In this document: positions 1 through 11,704 of the stretch, one piece after another
Numbering within the stretch: the stretch's first letter is position 1
Layout: each line of letters starts with the position of its first letter
Position numbers and translations under genes: made by a program
Assembly (NCBI RefSeq): GCF_012489685.1
Contig: NC_080046.1
Span: 27,224,223-27,288,222 of the forward strand
Direction of reading: 5' to 3'
DNA: 64,000 nt
Origin: Lotus japonicus
Lineage: Eukaryota; Streptophyta; Magnoliopsida; Fabales; Fabaceae
The notes under the pieces: model-generated
What the model was told of the DNA's origin: nothing
The model's input: only the letters and a program-made list of their open reading frames with translations
Database searches by the model: none

Positions 1-413
1 AAAAATAAAGATGCACTCTTTTTCTCCACCACAGGAGTTTTTTAACGAGGCATCCCAATGACAACGAGTGGGAGGCAAGCACATCGGGTATGAAGGACGA
101 AGTGCTCGGCGTGGTGCTCTGATCTGGGGGGCTGAAGACAAGAGCAAGGACACGGCGAGGGAACTGAAGAACTAGGACAAAAATAAAGATGCACTCTTTT
201 TCTCCACCACGGGAGTTTTTTAACGAGGCATCCCTCGAATGTAAAATCTTTTTACAAATCAAATACAAAAGGATATTCCCAGCACTCCTAGCTCGACTAA
301 ATTATCACGGTCGCCCGGTGGGAAAAATTCCCTAAAGGTGGCGATCCCAACACGACCTTGATGTCTGGGATCGCTCCGGAAAGTCCGGCGCGAACCGCTG
401 CTACTCGATTAGC
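1..413 (+). mobile_element. Tat-lineage Ty3/gypsy element 1, left part (end of pol and 3' spacer)
   Basis: This stretch is the reverse complement of the segment at about 28680-29040 inside the second Tat element (shared blocks around GATGCACTCTTTTTCTCC and the CCGGGCGACC spacer). It is therefore Tat sequence running in the plus direction. A short reading frame near 69-121 matches the end of the pol remnant at 29000-29683 (both end in a VLGV-L-stop pattern). A 54-base block including GATGCACTC and GGCATCCC occurs twice (about 1-56 and 178-233), a small tandem duplication. The element enters from outside the window and is cut at 414 by a Sirevirus; it resumes near 6945. Its RT/integrase part, if present, lies outside the window. 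Confidence 0.7.
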
Positions 414-2007
414 TGAAGGTATGAAAAATGATAGAAAGGGGGGTTTGAATAACGTTTTCAAATAAATTTTTTCCCACTTGAGATTTTAACAAATCTCTCA
501 AACAAAGAATGCAAAGTGCTAAGATAAGAGTTGAGGAAAGCACACAAGGATTTTATCCTGGTTCACTTGATAAATCCCTCAAGCTAATCCAATCCACCCG
601 TTAAGGTGATTTGTTCCTTATTAGAATGAAGGCAATCCTCTATTTAGAGTTTGTTACAACTGCACTAGCAACCTGCTCAGTGACTAACAATACAATGAAC
701 TAGTAAACACTAAGATTCACTCTCTTAGTCTTCTCAAGGATCTGACCAACCTTGGTCCCTTAAGGAAAAACAAACTAACTGTTTGAATGTTTGGGTTTAC
801 AATGAAATGCTTCTCAGAAAGCTAAGGTAAACACAATGAGATCGGTTTGAAGAAAGATTGCTAAGAGAATAAAAATATTGCTTGAGCTTGAACAAAGTTT
901 CTTAGGTGGCATCTTTCATCTTCAGCCTCTTTATATACTCCAAGGAATAGGGTTGTATCCGTTGCATGGATTGCTACCGTTGGAGAGCAAATCTGTAACT
1001 TCCAGATTCTGCTGTGGCTGAATATCTTAGGTAAGGTGTAACACCCCGATTTTCGGGTGTCACTTTAGTAGCTCAAAAATAAAATAAAGCGGAAAAACGT
1101 GAATATTTTTTTTCGTTTGGTTTAAATAAAAAGAGTTGTCGAAATAAAGACTCAACCCAATCGCGATTAACAGCGACTAATATACAATATAAATACAGCC
1201 CTTGCTGCAACTAAAAACATCGTCACGAGCGTCCTCAAGAGACGGAAAGTAACGTCAAGTAACTGAAAGTAGTGCCCGCAGGCAAATAAGTGCGACCCAT
1301 AGTCAGAGTCATACGTTTTATAAATACAGTCCTCCAAGAAAGTAAGTCAGCCCAAAACGGCCTCCAAAGGACCTCCTACGTCCGACAAACTCCCTGTGAT
1401 CCTCATGGAAGAGAACCACACAAAAAGCTAATAGTCGGGGACCTACCCTGCCCCAAAATAAGAAATGAAAATCAGAGCTATGACAACAAAACCCCATATA
1501 CTACACCCCTAACATCGACCCTCATCCGATCCTGCAAGAAGTTCGGGTCCACGTCGAAGGCTCAGTAGTAGTCATTTCGCTCCGGGTCCTCCCCGAACGA
1601 CGAACCATCACGAATCAACTGTTGAACGCCTGGCAGCAGGCCGACCGCCCAAACACAAACATGAACACAAAGCCAAGGCGCGATGGTCAACTCACAGAAT
1701 ATAATAGATAATACAAGCAACATGTGAAGAATAAGGGGGTATATATATGTTGTATATATACATATAAATTCTGCATTGCCTACCCTAAGGTATATACATG
1801 GCATGTTATCGAATCTCTAGTAACAACACAATATTCAATATCTCAACAATTCAACAAATAACATAACGATGTTCACCAATATCAAATCATCAAAATCTCA
1901 ACATATGAAGTTAGGTGATAAGGTTAGTCAAACAATGTATCGTCCTCCCAACACACAAGTGTCTAACTAAACAAAGGTTCCCTGTCGTTTGCCCTAGGGT
2001 AAGCGAC

Positions 2008-2415
2008 GATGAAATCTCACGCTTCCATGAAGTCTCTCGCTTCAATGGAGTCTTACGTTTTCACGAAGTCTCACGCTTCAGTGAAATCTCACACATTCAC
2101 GAAGTCTCACGCTTCAGTGAATTTTCACGCATTCACGAAGTCTCACGCTTCAGTGAAGTTTCGCGCCTTCATGAAGTCTCCCGCTTCAATGAAGTCCCAC
2201 ACCTTCACGAAGTCTCACGCTTCAGTGAAGTTTCACGCCTCCGCAAAGTCTCCCGCTTCAGCGAAGGTTCCCGTCTCCACAAGGTCTCCCGCCTTAGTGA
2301 AGTTTCTTCTTTCACGAAGTCTCACGCTTCAGTGAATTTGCACCCTTTCACGAAGTCTCACGCTTCAGTGAAGTTCCATGCTATCACGAAGTCTCACGCC
2401 TCATTGAAGCTTCGC
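2008..2415. repeat. 18-bp minisatellite within the solo LTR
   Basis: About 22 copies of an 18-bp unit such as GAAGTCTCACGCTTCAGT alternate with GAAGTTTCACGCATTCAC-type units, giving a 36-bp higher-order period. Because 18 is divisible by three, two forward frames stay open through the array (190 and 108 codons), producing hexapeptide repeats of the type SHASVK or SRFHEV. I regard these ORFs as artefacts of the repeat. The array follows a CCCTAGGGTAAGCGACGA anchor that resembles the CCCTAAGGTAAAGTCGA anchor before the different minisatellite in the LARD LTRs. Confidence 0.85.
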
Positions 2416-4249
2416 GGCTCATCCTTTGGATGGCTAAATAAACTGCTCAAAGAGCGAAGGAGTACCAATGTACTTGGAAACTTATAGTTCCCCGACATAT
2501 CCTCTAGATAGTCAAACAACAAACTGCTCATCGAGCGAAGAGTACCAACATACTCAGAAACTTATTAGTTTCCCCAAAACTTGGATTCGGCGACACTTCT
2601 CATTTTCCAAAACTAACATCCAAGCCCTAAGCTTTCATCTGACATTGTTATCATTATTTAAAGGGTTCAAAGGTTGTTTAGTGTATTACGAATTTTCCTT
2701 GTAAAATAGTTTCCATTTAGGTTTATCTCTAATCTTATAAGTTTAAAAGATCCCATCATCCCAAGTAACTCCCAGAGAAGGTCTCGATCCACTGAAATAT
2801 TATTAAGGGCCAGAACCTCTGTTCGTCCCGTCAAACTTTCCCAAAATCTCATGATGAGTGTGGCATAACTGCCCGTTATCCTCACTCTGACGTACAACAG
2901 ATATATGTGTAATTGCATAATCAAAGTAACACAATCCAACAGTCATGGCACATATATCAACACACCCTAGATTAACCATTTAGCAAATAGCATGTGAATC
3001 AATATCAACACATCCTAGATTAACCATTTAGCACATAGCATGTGAATCAATAGCAAAAACAAATCCAGCGATGAATATTCAACATTGTCAGCCGAAGCCT
3101 CAGAAAACATTTCCCAGACAATCACAATCAAGTGCATAAACAATAAATCAAGTCGAATTCATCGACGCTTAAAACATTAGCTAGCAAGGTAAGTTGCCCT
3201 CACCTCTAGTTCCTCTAGAATCACGGTGTAAGTCACGCTCACAAGCTTGCTCAGTCAAGCCTGAGCAAGCCCAAGGTTTCCACAAACGAACCTTAGAGCA
3301 AACAAAGCAAAAATCAATCAAAATAAGTCGGTACAATCGAAACAATACTAACTAACGTTAGACAAAGCTCAAGAAGCTTCATAGTACAACATCTAGGCAC
3401 GAATGGAAGGGCTTTCCCCGAATGGATGAGTTTTGACTCGATTCAAGTTTTGTACAAAAACACTTTATTCGCTAAAGCATGCATAACTCGAACTACAGAA
3501 CTCGGAATGACACGAAACCAAAACCAAAATTTCGACAACGGAGAGAGCTACGCTATAACTCAGGTCATACAGACCCAAAAATTATTTTTGGACACGGTAC
3601 CATACCAAATAAGTTTCGGCCACTATCAAAATAGGGTTTCCCAAACTTTTTCTTCGATCTAATTTAATTCCTAGGTATTCTTAGGCAATATCTAGGCAAG
3701 GGAAACTCTCAGAAAATTTATCGGGTCGAAAACTAACACAGGGGTATTTTGGTCAGTGTTTTTAGCCCGAAAACTCAAAGTCGGAAATTTTGAGAAATAA
3801 ATTTGATGAGCGTGTCCCTAACGACGTTTATGACAACTAATCCTACTAGCACTAAGCTCAGTCGAGAGTTTTTAATCCAAAGAACGAAGCTTTTGTCAGA
3901 AAATGGGTATTTTCACAGAATTGAAGCTCCGCGACGATTCAGCGAGATTCAGCAGAAAACAACCGGATATTCATGCTCTTGGGCATGTAGGCAATACGTT
4001 TAGACACTGAAATCAAGTTATTTGAACACTTTTACAAAAAGCTCAAAACTTTGAGCACAGAAAGACAGAGAGAAAAGCGACAGAATTTACGATCAGAGGT
4101 AAGGAAAAGCATCAGTACCTCGAGGCCTACGCGTAGCAACGAACAGAGCGACGATCAGACAAGAATCGGCGAAAATCTCTCCTCCCTTTCTCTCCTCCTT
4201 GGCCGCGGGTTTGGTGTGGCAATGGTGAAGAATTTTTGAGTTTTTCTCC

Positions 4250-4257
4250 TATTTATA
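4250..4257 (-). promoter_or_regulatory. TATA box of the solo LTR
   Basis: The minus strand reads TATAAATA about 0.7 kb from the LTR start, the same position as the TATA boxes of the related LTRs at 38959, 45709 and 36119. This supports a short U3 and a very long transcribed R-U5 of about 3.2 kb. Confidence 0.5.
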
Positions 4258-5537
4258 GGAGATGGAAAACGCGGAAAAATGAAAATTTCGCGATTCTGAT
4301 TTTTCCTGTGCATTCATTTGTGAATTCTAAGATAAGTTATGGCAACAGAATTCCAGAACTCGAAACAGGTTTCTTGGAATTTAAACAAACGATCCAAAGT
4401 CGGTGTAAATCGATTTTACCCGAAAAACTACTTTTTGCAGTTGATGTCGGATGAGAAAACTTCTTTCTGAAGAAAGATTAGAAACATCGAAAGAAATGGG
4501 TGTACACGTGGGGAATCTTCGTTTGAAGCTACGAATTGAAAAAGTCTTCATCAACAGTCTACTTTAAGGTTCTTGAGCTATCAGAGATTCAGTTTCGGCA
4601 AACTTCCGAGAATTAGATTCGGACGTTCGTACATTCCAGGGTTTCGGATCGAAACGCTTGTCATGGAAAGGATTAAGAGAAATTCTAACATTTCTCTGAA
4701 GATTTTTGGAATTAGTTCCTATAGTGCTTTAGGAGTAAATTAATCGTTTACTAACGCTCTTGCCCTAGGCGTAAGCGAATAAGACTCGCTAACTTATATC
4801 GACTTTAATACTATTCTTAGTCTTTTCCTGAACTTTCTCCTTCATAAATTTATTCCATTCAGTAAACACTTGTTTAGGTTTCCTTCACGATACATCGAAA
4901 CCTAATCGTGGTTAGGAATTTAATTAATTAATTCTATAACTGAAATTTTGGGTCTCACATAAGGTCGTTAGGATAGTACAATTGCTTTTGTACTTGGACA
5001 GCGACATGACCTTTATCCTAGTTAACTTCTTATCATAGCGATGCTTCATGTTGGAACTTGTGAAGCTTGGTGATCAGAGGCAGAGGGAAGCTTGGATCCT
5101 CTGACCTTCGTAACTTCTGCTTCTGGACCTCAGAGTAGAAAGTACTTGGTCTTCAGAGCCAGCTTACTCTTGGACTTCAGAGTCTTCACTTCTCAGCTTC
5201 TGGACCTCAGAACTTCTGATCCTTCAGAGCCTCTGGACCTTCAGAATTTCTGGTCTTCAAAACTTCAAGTGATCTGAATCCATATCAGAGCTTGTAAACT
5301 TCAGAGCTTCTGAAGTATATACTACTGTTCAAAAGAACATAGTGAATGCGAAAGCGTTGCATATGTAACTCTTTGGGCATAGTGCTTCTGATAAGTGTGA
5401 GTATTGACCAGAGTCAGAGCCTGTCACATAAACACTCAGAAAACAACGTTAGAATACCATAATTGTTCATACACAATAGTTAACATGTAATCATCAAAAC
5501 ATAGAGTTGTACTACATGATCAAATCTTGATCTTACA

Positions 5538-6290
5538 ATCTCCCCCTTTTTGATGATGACAAAACCAAGTATTTTGATGAACAATTCTTAAACAATAAAC
5601 TGAATTCACTCAGAGTTTAGAGAGTAGAGACAAACTTATCCTGAGATGAATGTTTTATGTTGCTCATTCTGAATTCAAGTCACAGCTTGATTCTGAGCTT
5701 AGCTCCCCCTGAATCTAAGACTTAATGAAAACATTAGTAATATCTTGATTCTGAGCTAAATAATAAAAGAGATCAGAGTGAGAATTTATGACATAGATAA
5801 TATGTGAATATCAGAGCGCATAAATATTCAGAGTCATGAGCAAGGTAAAGGTAACAGAGTTAACCGATTGAGCATGCGATCACTTCAGAAGAAGTGAAAA
5901 TGTATTCCTTGTATGTGCCCAGTGACAAATCTATGGTCATAAAGGTGGAACTCTTGAATTCTCCAAAAGAAAAAGAAATCACACTAACACAGCTTACACA
6001 TAAAAAACTGGGTTGTACCCCCCCTTTTTGTCATAAGCAAAAAGAATGGGGTGTGAAAAACCTAGCTTGAAGTACAAGGTACTCCCCCTTAGAGAAGGTC
6101 TAAGTTAACAAGATGGAGAAAATAAAAATAAAAAGATTAAAGAAAAAGTAGTTAATTAATGCATATGCATAAAATTAAATGAGAAAATAGAACGTTTACC
6201 ACCGGCCAAGGAGTTAAAAGTAAGCATCGATTTCCAATGAGTAAACCTCGAGAAACTGCTTTAGCATTAACGTCTGGAGACTGAACTGAG
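5538..6290 (-). other. Sirevirus 3' untranslated region with several polypurine tracts
   Basis: No coding region of any size. On the minus strand there are several purine runs: one next to the LTR (AAAAAGGGGGAGA), then GGGGGAGC near 5704, AAAAAGGGGGGG near 6018 and AAGGGGGAGT near 6083. Only the LTR-adjacent tract would normally prime plus-strand synthesis; the others are typical Sirevirus extras of unknown use. Confidence 0.6.
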
Positions 6291-6292
6291 CT

Positions 6293-6300
6293 TATAAAAG
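6293..6300 (+). promoter_or_regulatory. TATA box upstream of the Sirevirus antisense ORF
   Basis: TATAAAAG lies 54 bases before an ATG at 6355 on the plus strand, opposite to the direction of the Sirevirus. The spacing suits a plant core promoter with a short leader. Confidence 0.4.
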
Positions 6301-6354
6301 CGGTTAAAGCATAACAGTCTTCACATCAAATCTGCTTCTGAAATCAACATTGCA

Positions 6355-6743
6355 ATGGCATCCTACATAGCTGTCATCGAAGAACTAAGGAAGAAGGCCC
6401 TTGATGAAGATCTTTTCATCAATGTGCGGCATCAAGAGAATCCGAGTGTCTATAGTTGACAAACCGACTATTAGGCATGAGCCTAAGTCCAGAAATGGAC
6501 AAAATCCTCAGAGGTTTCCTCGCATTTTTTGAGGAGCTTCAAGATCTTTTCCAGCGGGAGCTGGATAACTCTGCTAAGATAGGAGCGGTGGAGACTGCTT
6601 TGGAGACTATGGCGGAGGGTCCCGAGAGGCAGGAAGTGGGCCAGAGCTTGGTCCAATTAGAGTATAGGCAGCATCGTCTGGAGCTTGAGAAAGCAGCGAT
6701 GCGTAGGCAGTGTAGATCTTTGAGGAAAAATCCTCCTTTTTGA
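6355..6743 (+). pseudogene. Antisense small ORF in the Sirevirus 3' region, frameshifted
   Basis: Reading from ATG 6355 gives 34 codons (MASYIAVIEELRKK...) to a stop at 6457-6459. A second open frame overlaps at 6456 and continues the same kind of protein to a stop at 6743, so a small indel near 6455 probably split one protein of roughly 128 residues. It is rich in Glu, Arg, Leu and Gln, with heptad-like spacing in the second half that suggests a coiled coil, and it ends in a basic stretch. I see no known domain. It lies antisense to the Sirevirus, with a TATA box at 6293 and an AATAAAAG signal near 6775. Antisense additional ORFs between pol and the 3' LTR are known in several plant LTR-retrotransposon lineages, so this is probably one. 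Its function is unknown. Confidence 0.5.
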
Positions 6744-7047
6744 ATGTATGAATGCAAATGTATGACTGATTTTAATAAAAGAAGCTTGTTTGTTGATTAA
6801 TGCATATGTGTAAAACTAAGTAACAAAGAACAAGTAATTATGCAAGCACATAAGAAAGAAAAGAAAATAGTATGATAAAAGGAACAGAGTTAAAAAGAAA
6901 AGAGACGATAATAACATAATAAGAAAATCAGAAGAAAAGAGAGATTCTAAACTCGACAAGAGACTCGTTCGACAACGCCAAATCGCTGCGTAGGGACGCA
7001 ATCTCCTTGTCTTTGGCAATACAAGCTGCCCTACTCACGGCAATTGC

Positions 7048-9149
7048 CTAGACCCTCGCCTCCAACTCCTTCCGCAAGTCGTCCCGCTCGTCCTCCAAGT
7101 CCTTCATTATCTCTTCACAAGCGGATAAGTCAGCCTCGCGACCGCTCATCTCGATACCCAGGTTGTTCAGCTTAATTATCTGGGCCGTCACCTGAGTCAA
7201 AAATTTGTCACGCTCGCCGTACGCCTCGAGCATGGCAAGACGATAACTTTCAGCCTTCTGATGGAGCTCTTCAACTTCAGCGGCAGAGGCCGAATCCTGG
7301 GATAACTGGGCGAAGAGACAACCCGCGCGCAGGAGACTCGAGATGGCTTCTTGTGCCACACCATCAAGGTCAGGATTCTCAGCTCCTTTCATATTACCAA
7401 AGAAAGGATCAGTCAGCATAAATTCGACAGGAGTGGGTTGCTGGTTTGAAGGAGAACTCTCCTTCTCGTCAGCGTTCAGATGACCGGCGGCGGGAGAAGA
7501 AGGGCGAGGGGAAGGTGAGACGGCAGGAGCTTGATCCTCGTCACTGCGAATCGTTTTGTGGACTGGGGAGGCTCTGGGTGAGCTTACCCCAGCTTGTTGG
7601 GATGGATGGTCAGAAGGGAGGATTGATTGAGGGAAATCAGAAGCAGCGCCCTCAGGAGAACTTTGACCAATAAGAGTCTCCTTGGGAAGGGGCGAGGGTC
7701 CCGCCTCGCCCTTGGGGTTTGGTTCATCCTCGCCCACCATGCCTTGGCGAGGAACAGATGACTTGCCGGTTTTGGTTCCTTTGGCTTTCTTCTTTTTCTT
7801 TTTCAGTAGAGGGATCGTGGCTCTGGTCCCTCCATCCGTGCCAGGATCAGCCTCTTTGGATTTGTAGGATTCCTTCACTAGGGAAGGGAGAGCGGTGTTG
7901 TTGGTAGAACCCGGCGCCGACTCGTCAGTCTCTGGAGGAATGACGACGTCAGGCGTTGGCTCGCTGGATCTAGGAGCAGCAATGTCTAGCGTTGTCCCGC
8001 CAGCCTTAGGAGATGCAGTGTCGACTGTAGATCCTGGCGCAAGCTCAACCGATGTGGACCATCTTACCCATTTCTTTGGGGAAAGGATGGTGGTCTCAGC
8101 GTCAGCATCCACAGCAACGCGCCTTCTCTTACTTCCGTTAGTATTGAAGACGGGAGGAAACTCGAACGTCTTGGCGGCCAGTGCACGCTCCAGTTCGACC
8201 TTAGTGAAATTCATTCCACCCAGGAATGAGCCGAGGGTGTTCTTGCGAGCGGCTTCGAGCAACTGTGACCACTCAAGGACTGGAAGCCCAGCAAGAAAGC
8301 TAAGGATGATTTTATCTTCATCACTCAACGACACATCTGATGGCAACGGAACAACGCGGGGGCTCTTGGTCCAGTAGAAAGGAAACAAGGTAGTCCCATC
8401 TCGAAGGGTGAAAGCTTCAGGGTAAGTGGGATGCACGGTTATACGGAAGTACCGGCGCTCGGGCCCCATCTTGACGTTGCTCTTGTAGGGATGAAGACGA
8501 TGTCGGCCTGTGCGCAATTTCAGAGAAACCCACCCTGGGGTTTTAGTTTTTAAAGACTTTGGCTCCACGGCGTAGAAGTAAAAGAAGTGGGCGGTTTTTG
8601 GTTCAAGACCAACGGCGTGGCAAAGAATCTCAAAACACCAAATGAAGGCCCAGACATTCTGATGGATTTGGCATAGGGCCACATTGATTTCCCTCATAAC
8701 TTGGTGAAGGAAGGGGGAGATAGACAGTTTGATTCCCAGGTCGAGGAATAAATATTCGTAGACGTAAAAGAAGTGGGGTCTCTCCACGCCATGGTCAACC
8801 GCACGGTGCTGCCAGGGCCGGTGAATCGTTGGGCACCTCCCGGTGACAAGAATGTCTTCAAGAGATTTCTCGTAACAAAGCCCACCGGCCTGGCGGGCCG
8901 TCTCAGTAACGGACTCATTAGAGGACAACTCAGGATTGTTTGAGGGAAATCAGAAGCAGCGCCCTCAGGAGCACTTTGACCAATAAGAGTCTCCTCGGGA
9001 AGGGTGGCAAACACCCGGCGCCAGAAGGCGACGATTTCCCCCCCGCCAAGGGGAAGTCCTCTGGAGGGAGGAGGGTCAACCGGAGGCGGAGATGCAGGAG
9101 CAGTGCTTCGGGATCGAGAAGATTTTTTACTACGGCGTGATAGAGTCAT
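7048..9149 (-). pseudogene. Tat antisense ORF (putative gypsy-type transposon protein, PF04195-like), frameshifted
   Basis: The main open frame (8928-7048, 626 codons) aligns along its length with the protein at 25658-28084. It has an N-terminal globular region (HFFYVYEYLFLDLG, then the VEPKSLKT and GPERRYFRI motifs) of the kind found in the putative gypsy type transposon family, then a Pro/Ser/Thr-rich linker with a KKKKKKAKGTK cluster that could be a nuclear localisation signal, then a Glu/Leu-rich coiled coil. The likely original start is the ATG at 9149 (MTLSRRSKK...). A frameshift near 8940 separates that N-terminus from the main frame, and a stop at 7048 cuts the coiled coil although homology runs on to about 6945. 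Function is unknown. The strand is opposite to the element, as in other antisense ORFs of the Tat lineage. Confidence 0.65.
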
Positions 9150-9787
9150 TCTTGCCAAGGGACAAAGTGAGAATGAAGATGGAAGAGGGTGCGAAGGTGT
9201 CAATCTTAGTAGGTTATGAGGATTCCAGAAGTGGTGAATGATGGAGCAAGGGGGATTTTGAAAGTTAGGGTGAGTAGCAGTTGGGAAATCGTGTCCCATC
9301 GTGGCAAGATGAAATGATTACTTAGGGGAGCGTGACGCGGATTTTCGGGAAACGGGAACAGCACATTAAATGAAAAGTTACAACGGCTGAAGTTCATTGG
9401 TTTGAATTCAAATTGACAAGCTTTATTATGATTTGAAGGGACATATCGGAGATAGCAGTTGAGATTTTACAGATTCGTTGACCTTTGTATTATTTCAGTG
9501 CATTACATGTGGCTTACACGTGTCAAGCCATCATGGTCCATGGCGATCACTGCTGAAGCGGGGCGAGGGAGCCAAGCGCTGTCACCACAAGCCCACTTGT
9601 GGACTCGTGGGACCGAAGAAACTTGCTAGGGAAACCAAAAAATTAGTCTTAGGCTTTAGTTATCAAGCCATGTTGGCAATTGTTTTGAGTCATTAGGCTT
9701 TGGCATTAGTTAATTTTCTCATGATCGTCGCCTCAGGCTTCTTCTTAAAGACACACTCAGTTCTCATGCTTCGAGCTCGGTGTCTTG

Positions 9788-10115
9788 TGGACTTGTGGAC
9801 TTGGCGAGACCCTAGGGTCCCTCGCCCAGGCGAGCCAGCCCAGGGCGACGTGCAAGCCAGGAAATTGGGCCTTCTCCCGGGAGGCCCAACTGGCCCACTA
9901 AGAGAAGTTAGGGGCGCCAAGCCCAACCCCCAAATCTATAAATAAGGGACGGTAACCAATTGTAAGGGACTCTTAGCTCATTGGAGAAATAATAAGATTG
10001 AAATTCAGCTACTTTCTCTCTCTAAGCGGTTACGCTTTTATTCTCTCTAAGTCCTCACATCACGATCCTCTCACTCTAGGTACCGTACCTCATCTCTATG
10101 TTCTTGGATAGAACA
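9788..10115 (+). mobile_element. 3' LTR of Tat element 1
   Basis: It runs from TGGACTTG to GGATAGAACA (328 bp) and matches the LTRs at 23418-25007 and 47052-47372. The first eight bases are followed by an extra overlapping TGGACTTG. A TATA box is at 9937-9944. Confidence 0.8.
9937..9944 (+). promoter_or_regulatory. TATA box in the Tat LTR
   Basis: TATAAATA is preserved at the equivalent place in the other two Tat LTRs (24859-24866 and 47224-47231, minus strand). Confidence 0.55.
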
Positions 10116-11280
10116 AGTCATGGTTAATTGAAGGACAATTCAAATAATTTAACTTGATTATCATTATTCCTTCAATTTCTTTAAAAAAAATTAAGGATTT
10201 GATTTCAATAGGAAGATAAACAAAAATTAAGTACATTCACGAAATAGTGTTGATAGATAAAAGGAACAAGAAGGCATAACAAAATTAAAAAATAATGTAA
10301 AATTAGTGACCACATTCATAGTGTAAGTGACACCTAAAAATGCCATAAATTGAATTAAACTTAATGTATTCGAAGAGAAGAACCTCGGTGAAGATGATAA
10401 TACCACATAAAATTGTTAAATAAAATAAAGATGTCTCTCATTGGTCGACCAATTCGACAATGAAACACTAAAAAATACAAAAAATGTAAGAAACTGACAT
10501 GTTTTCATGATAGTACATTGGAAGAATGGAAACAATAGCGGCAAAACCTGCAAAAAGAAAAAATGGAAACCAAATAAGTTGAATGTAAAAGGATAACAAA
10601 GACTCCATTGTACTACATTAGAAGAAAAGACAATCATTTGGTTGATAGTAAAACAATGAAAAAAAAATCAAGAAACTTACATTAACTAAAGATTAAATTA
10701 TCAAAACATGCATCAATGACGAAAGTGAAATAAAATGGGTAACTTTCACCGATTGAATTAGCGATAAAAACATACATATTACGAATAAACAGGTTGAGAT
10801 GGGGAATGAGAAGAATGAATGAAAAAAGAAGACAGGTTGAGAAAGAACAAATGTGAAGAAGAAATGATGTTGAAATCATAATAAATAAATCAAAAGAGAG
10901 AGAAAAGGAAAAGAAAAATGAGGCTCTTACCGAATGGACGATGATGATGTTGAAGAACATCAACCCCTACAAATGAAAATTAATGAAGAAAAAGTGGCAA
11001 ATGAAGAAGAAGAGATTAAGAAGGAATTTTTCTAACTTGGTGGAAGATTTTCTTATGCAAGGACGGCATTATTGGATAATCTAGATGAGTGGGATTTCTT
11101 GCATACAAATAGAAGCTTTGGAGATCAAGATGAGGAATATTAAAAGAATTTGAATGGGGAATGAAAAGACGTTTCATATATGGGAGAAATAGGAAGAGAC
11201 TATTGATTTTTGTAACCACAATCAAGAGTTACAAAACAACCAAGAATGTAAAAATATTGTTTAAAGGGTTTTGTAAAAAA
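10116..11280. other. AT-rich stretch without a recognised gene
   Basis: Long adenine- and purine-rich runs on the plus strand. The open frames on the minus strand (for example 10416-10637 and 10682-10963) are Phe/Ser/Leu-rich translations of these runs with no recognisable motif. I find no domain and no clear element ends. Confidence 0.5.
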
Positions 11281-11282
11281 AT

Positions 11283-11690
11283 GCACGGTTAGGATTAGAA
11301 GAAATCAGCGGTAAAGATTGATTTCGTAAGTAATTATTCACAAATTTACATACATTCCCATGAAAAAATATTCACTCATGTGCATTGATTTATTGAATTA
11401 CTATTTTTCCCTCAAAGTTGCAAAAACTTCTCTTTTATATATATTATAAATTATTTTCAAAAACAAAAATACATTTTAAATTGTAAGGACGGTCAAGATC
11501 AAAACTAATCAACGATCATGATTGATTTCCTAGAAGTTATTCTATGAAATTACATAAAGACACATGGTAAAATATTCATTCATGAGTCATAGTCTATTGT
11601 ATGACTATTTTACCCTTCTTGTTGCCAAACTTCTCTCTTATATAATATATAGTTATAGATATAGATAGATAGATGCATGGGAGAAAGATG
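11283..11690 (-). repeat. Helitron-like terminal repeats, two diverged copies
   Basis: The segment at about 11470-11690 reads on the minus strand as TCTATCTATATC..., an AT-rich lead, then AAGTTTGGCAACAAG and a tract mentioning AGTCATACAATAG. It is closely matched by 12490-12688, and a more distant relative lies at 11283-11460. A TC start with a TATA-rich lead is typical of Helitron 5' ends in dicots. No CTRR 3' end with a hairpin was found, so the assignment is tentative; the repeat itself is certain. Confidence 0.4.
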
Positions 11691-11704
11691 AAAGACTAAT
11701 AAAG

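Larger units (their letters stand above)
1037..4959 (-). mobile_element. Solo LTR of the LARD family (3.9 kb) inside the Sirevirus LTR
   Basis: It begins TGTAACACCCCGATTT and ends TTTTGGGTCTCACA, the same termini as the LTRs at 31440 and 42358. The 5-bp TSD TAAGG is at 1032-1036 and 4960-4964, and removing the insert restores a continuous Sirevirus LTR. No internal region is attached, so it is a solo LTR, the expected product of LTR-LTR recombination. By analogy with the complete element its sense direction is minus, with a TATA box at 4250-4257. It is diverged from the copies at 31-46 kb and carries its own minisatellite (2008-2415). Short ORFs inside it appear to be by-products of repeats. 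Confidence 0.85.
414..6944 (-). mobile_element. Truncated Sirevirus (Ty1/copia), 3' LTR plus 3' untranslated region
   Basis: The LTR starts TGAAGGTATG at 414 and ends GATCTTACA at 5537, interrupted by the solo LTR at 1037-4959; without that insertion it is about 1.2 kb. It matches the solo LTR at 23440-24701 along its length. Immediately after 5537 comes the reverse complement of the Sirevirus polypurine tract (CTCCCCCTTTTTGATGATG at 5541), with further tract-like copies near 5704, 6018 and 6083; multiple tracts are a known Sirevirus trait. The orientation is therefore minus. Gag-pol is absent: the right side is truncated and joins Tat sequence near 6945 (join placed by where homology to the antisense ORF ends). 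No right-hand TSD is visible. Confidence 0.7.
6945..10115 (+). mobile_element. Tat-lineage element 1, right part (antisense ORF region and 3' LTR)
   Basis: It contains the antisense ORF (minus strand, 6945-9149), a spacer with no ORF I can support (9150-9787) and the 3' LTR (9788-10115). It continues the element seen at 1-413, although the roughly 0.9 kb that should lie between (compare 27800-28680 in element 2) is missing, apparently lost with the right part of the Sirevirus. The 5' LTR is outside the window, so no TSD can be checked. Confidence 0.7.

Noticed and set aside
1290..1568. A 92-codon ORF that has a similar 98-codon partner at 61140-61436
   Set aside because: Both lie antisense in homologous parts of two LTRs. 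The similarity follows from DNA homology, and the same region in the LARD LTRs is not open in that frame, so I do not call a gene.
1915..2487. 190- and 108-codon plus-strand ORFs with repeating hexapeptides
   Set aside because: They arise from an 18-bp minisatellite that keeps frames open by its period; the array is inside an LTR and antisense to it.
7446..8377. Several plus-strand ORFs of 60-160 codons
   Set aside because: Shadows of the Tat antisense ORF, which has the domain structure and a homologous copy elsewhere.
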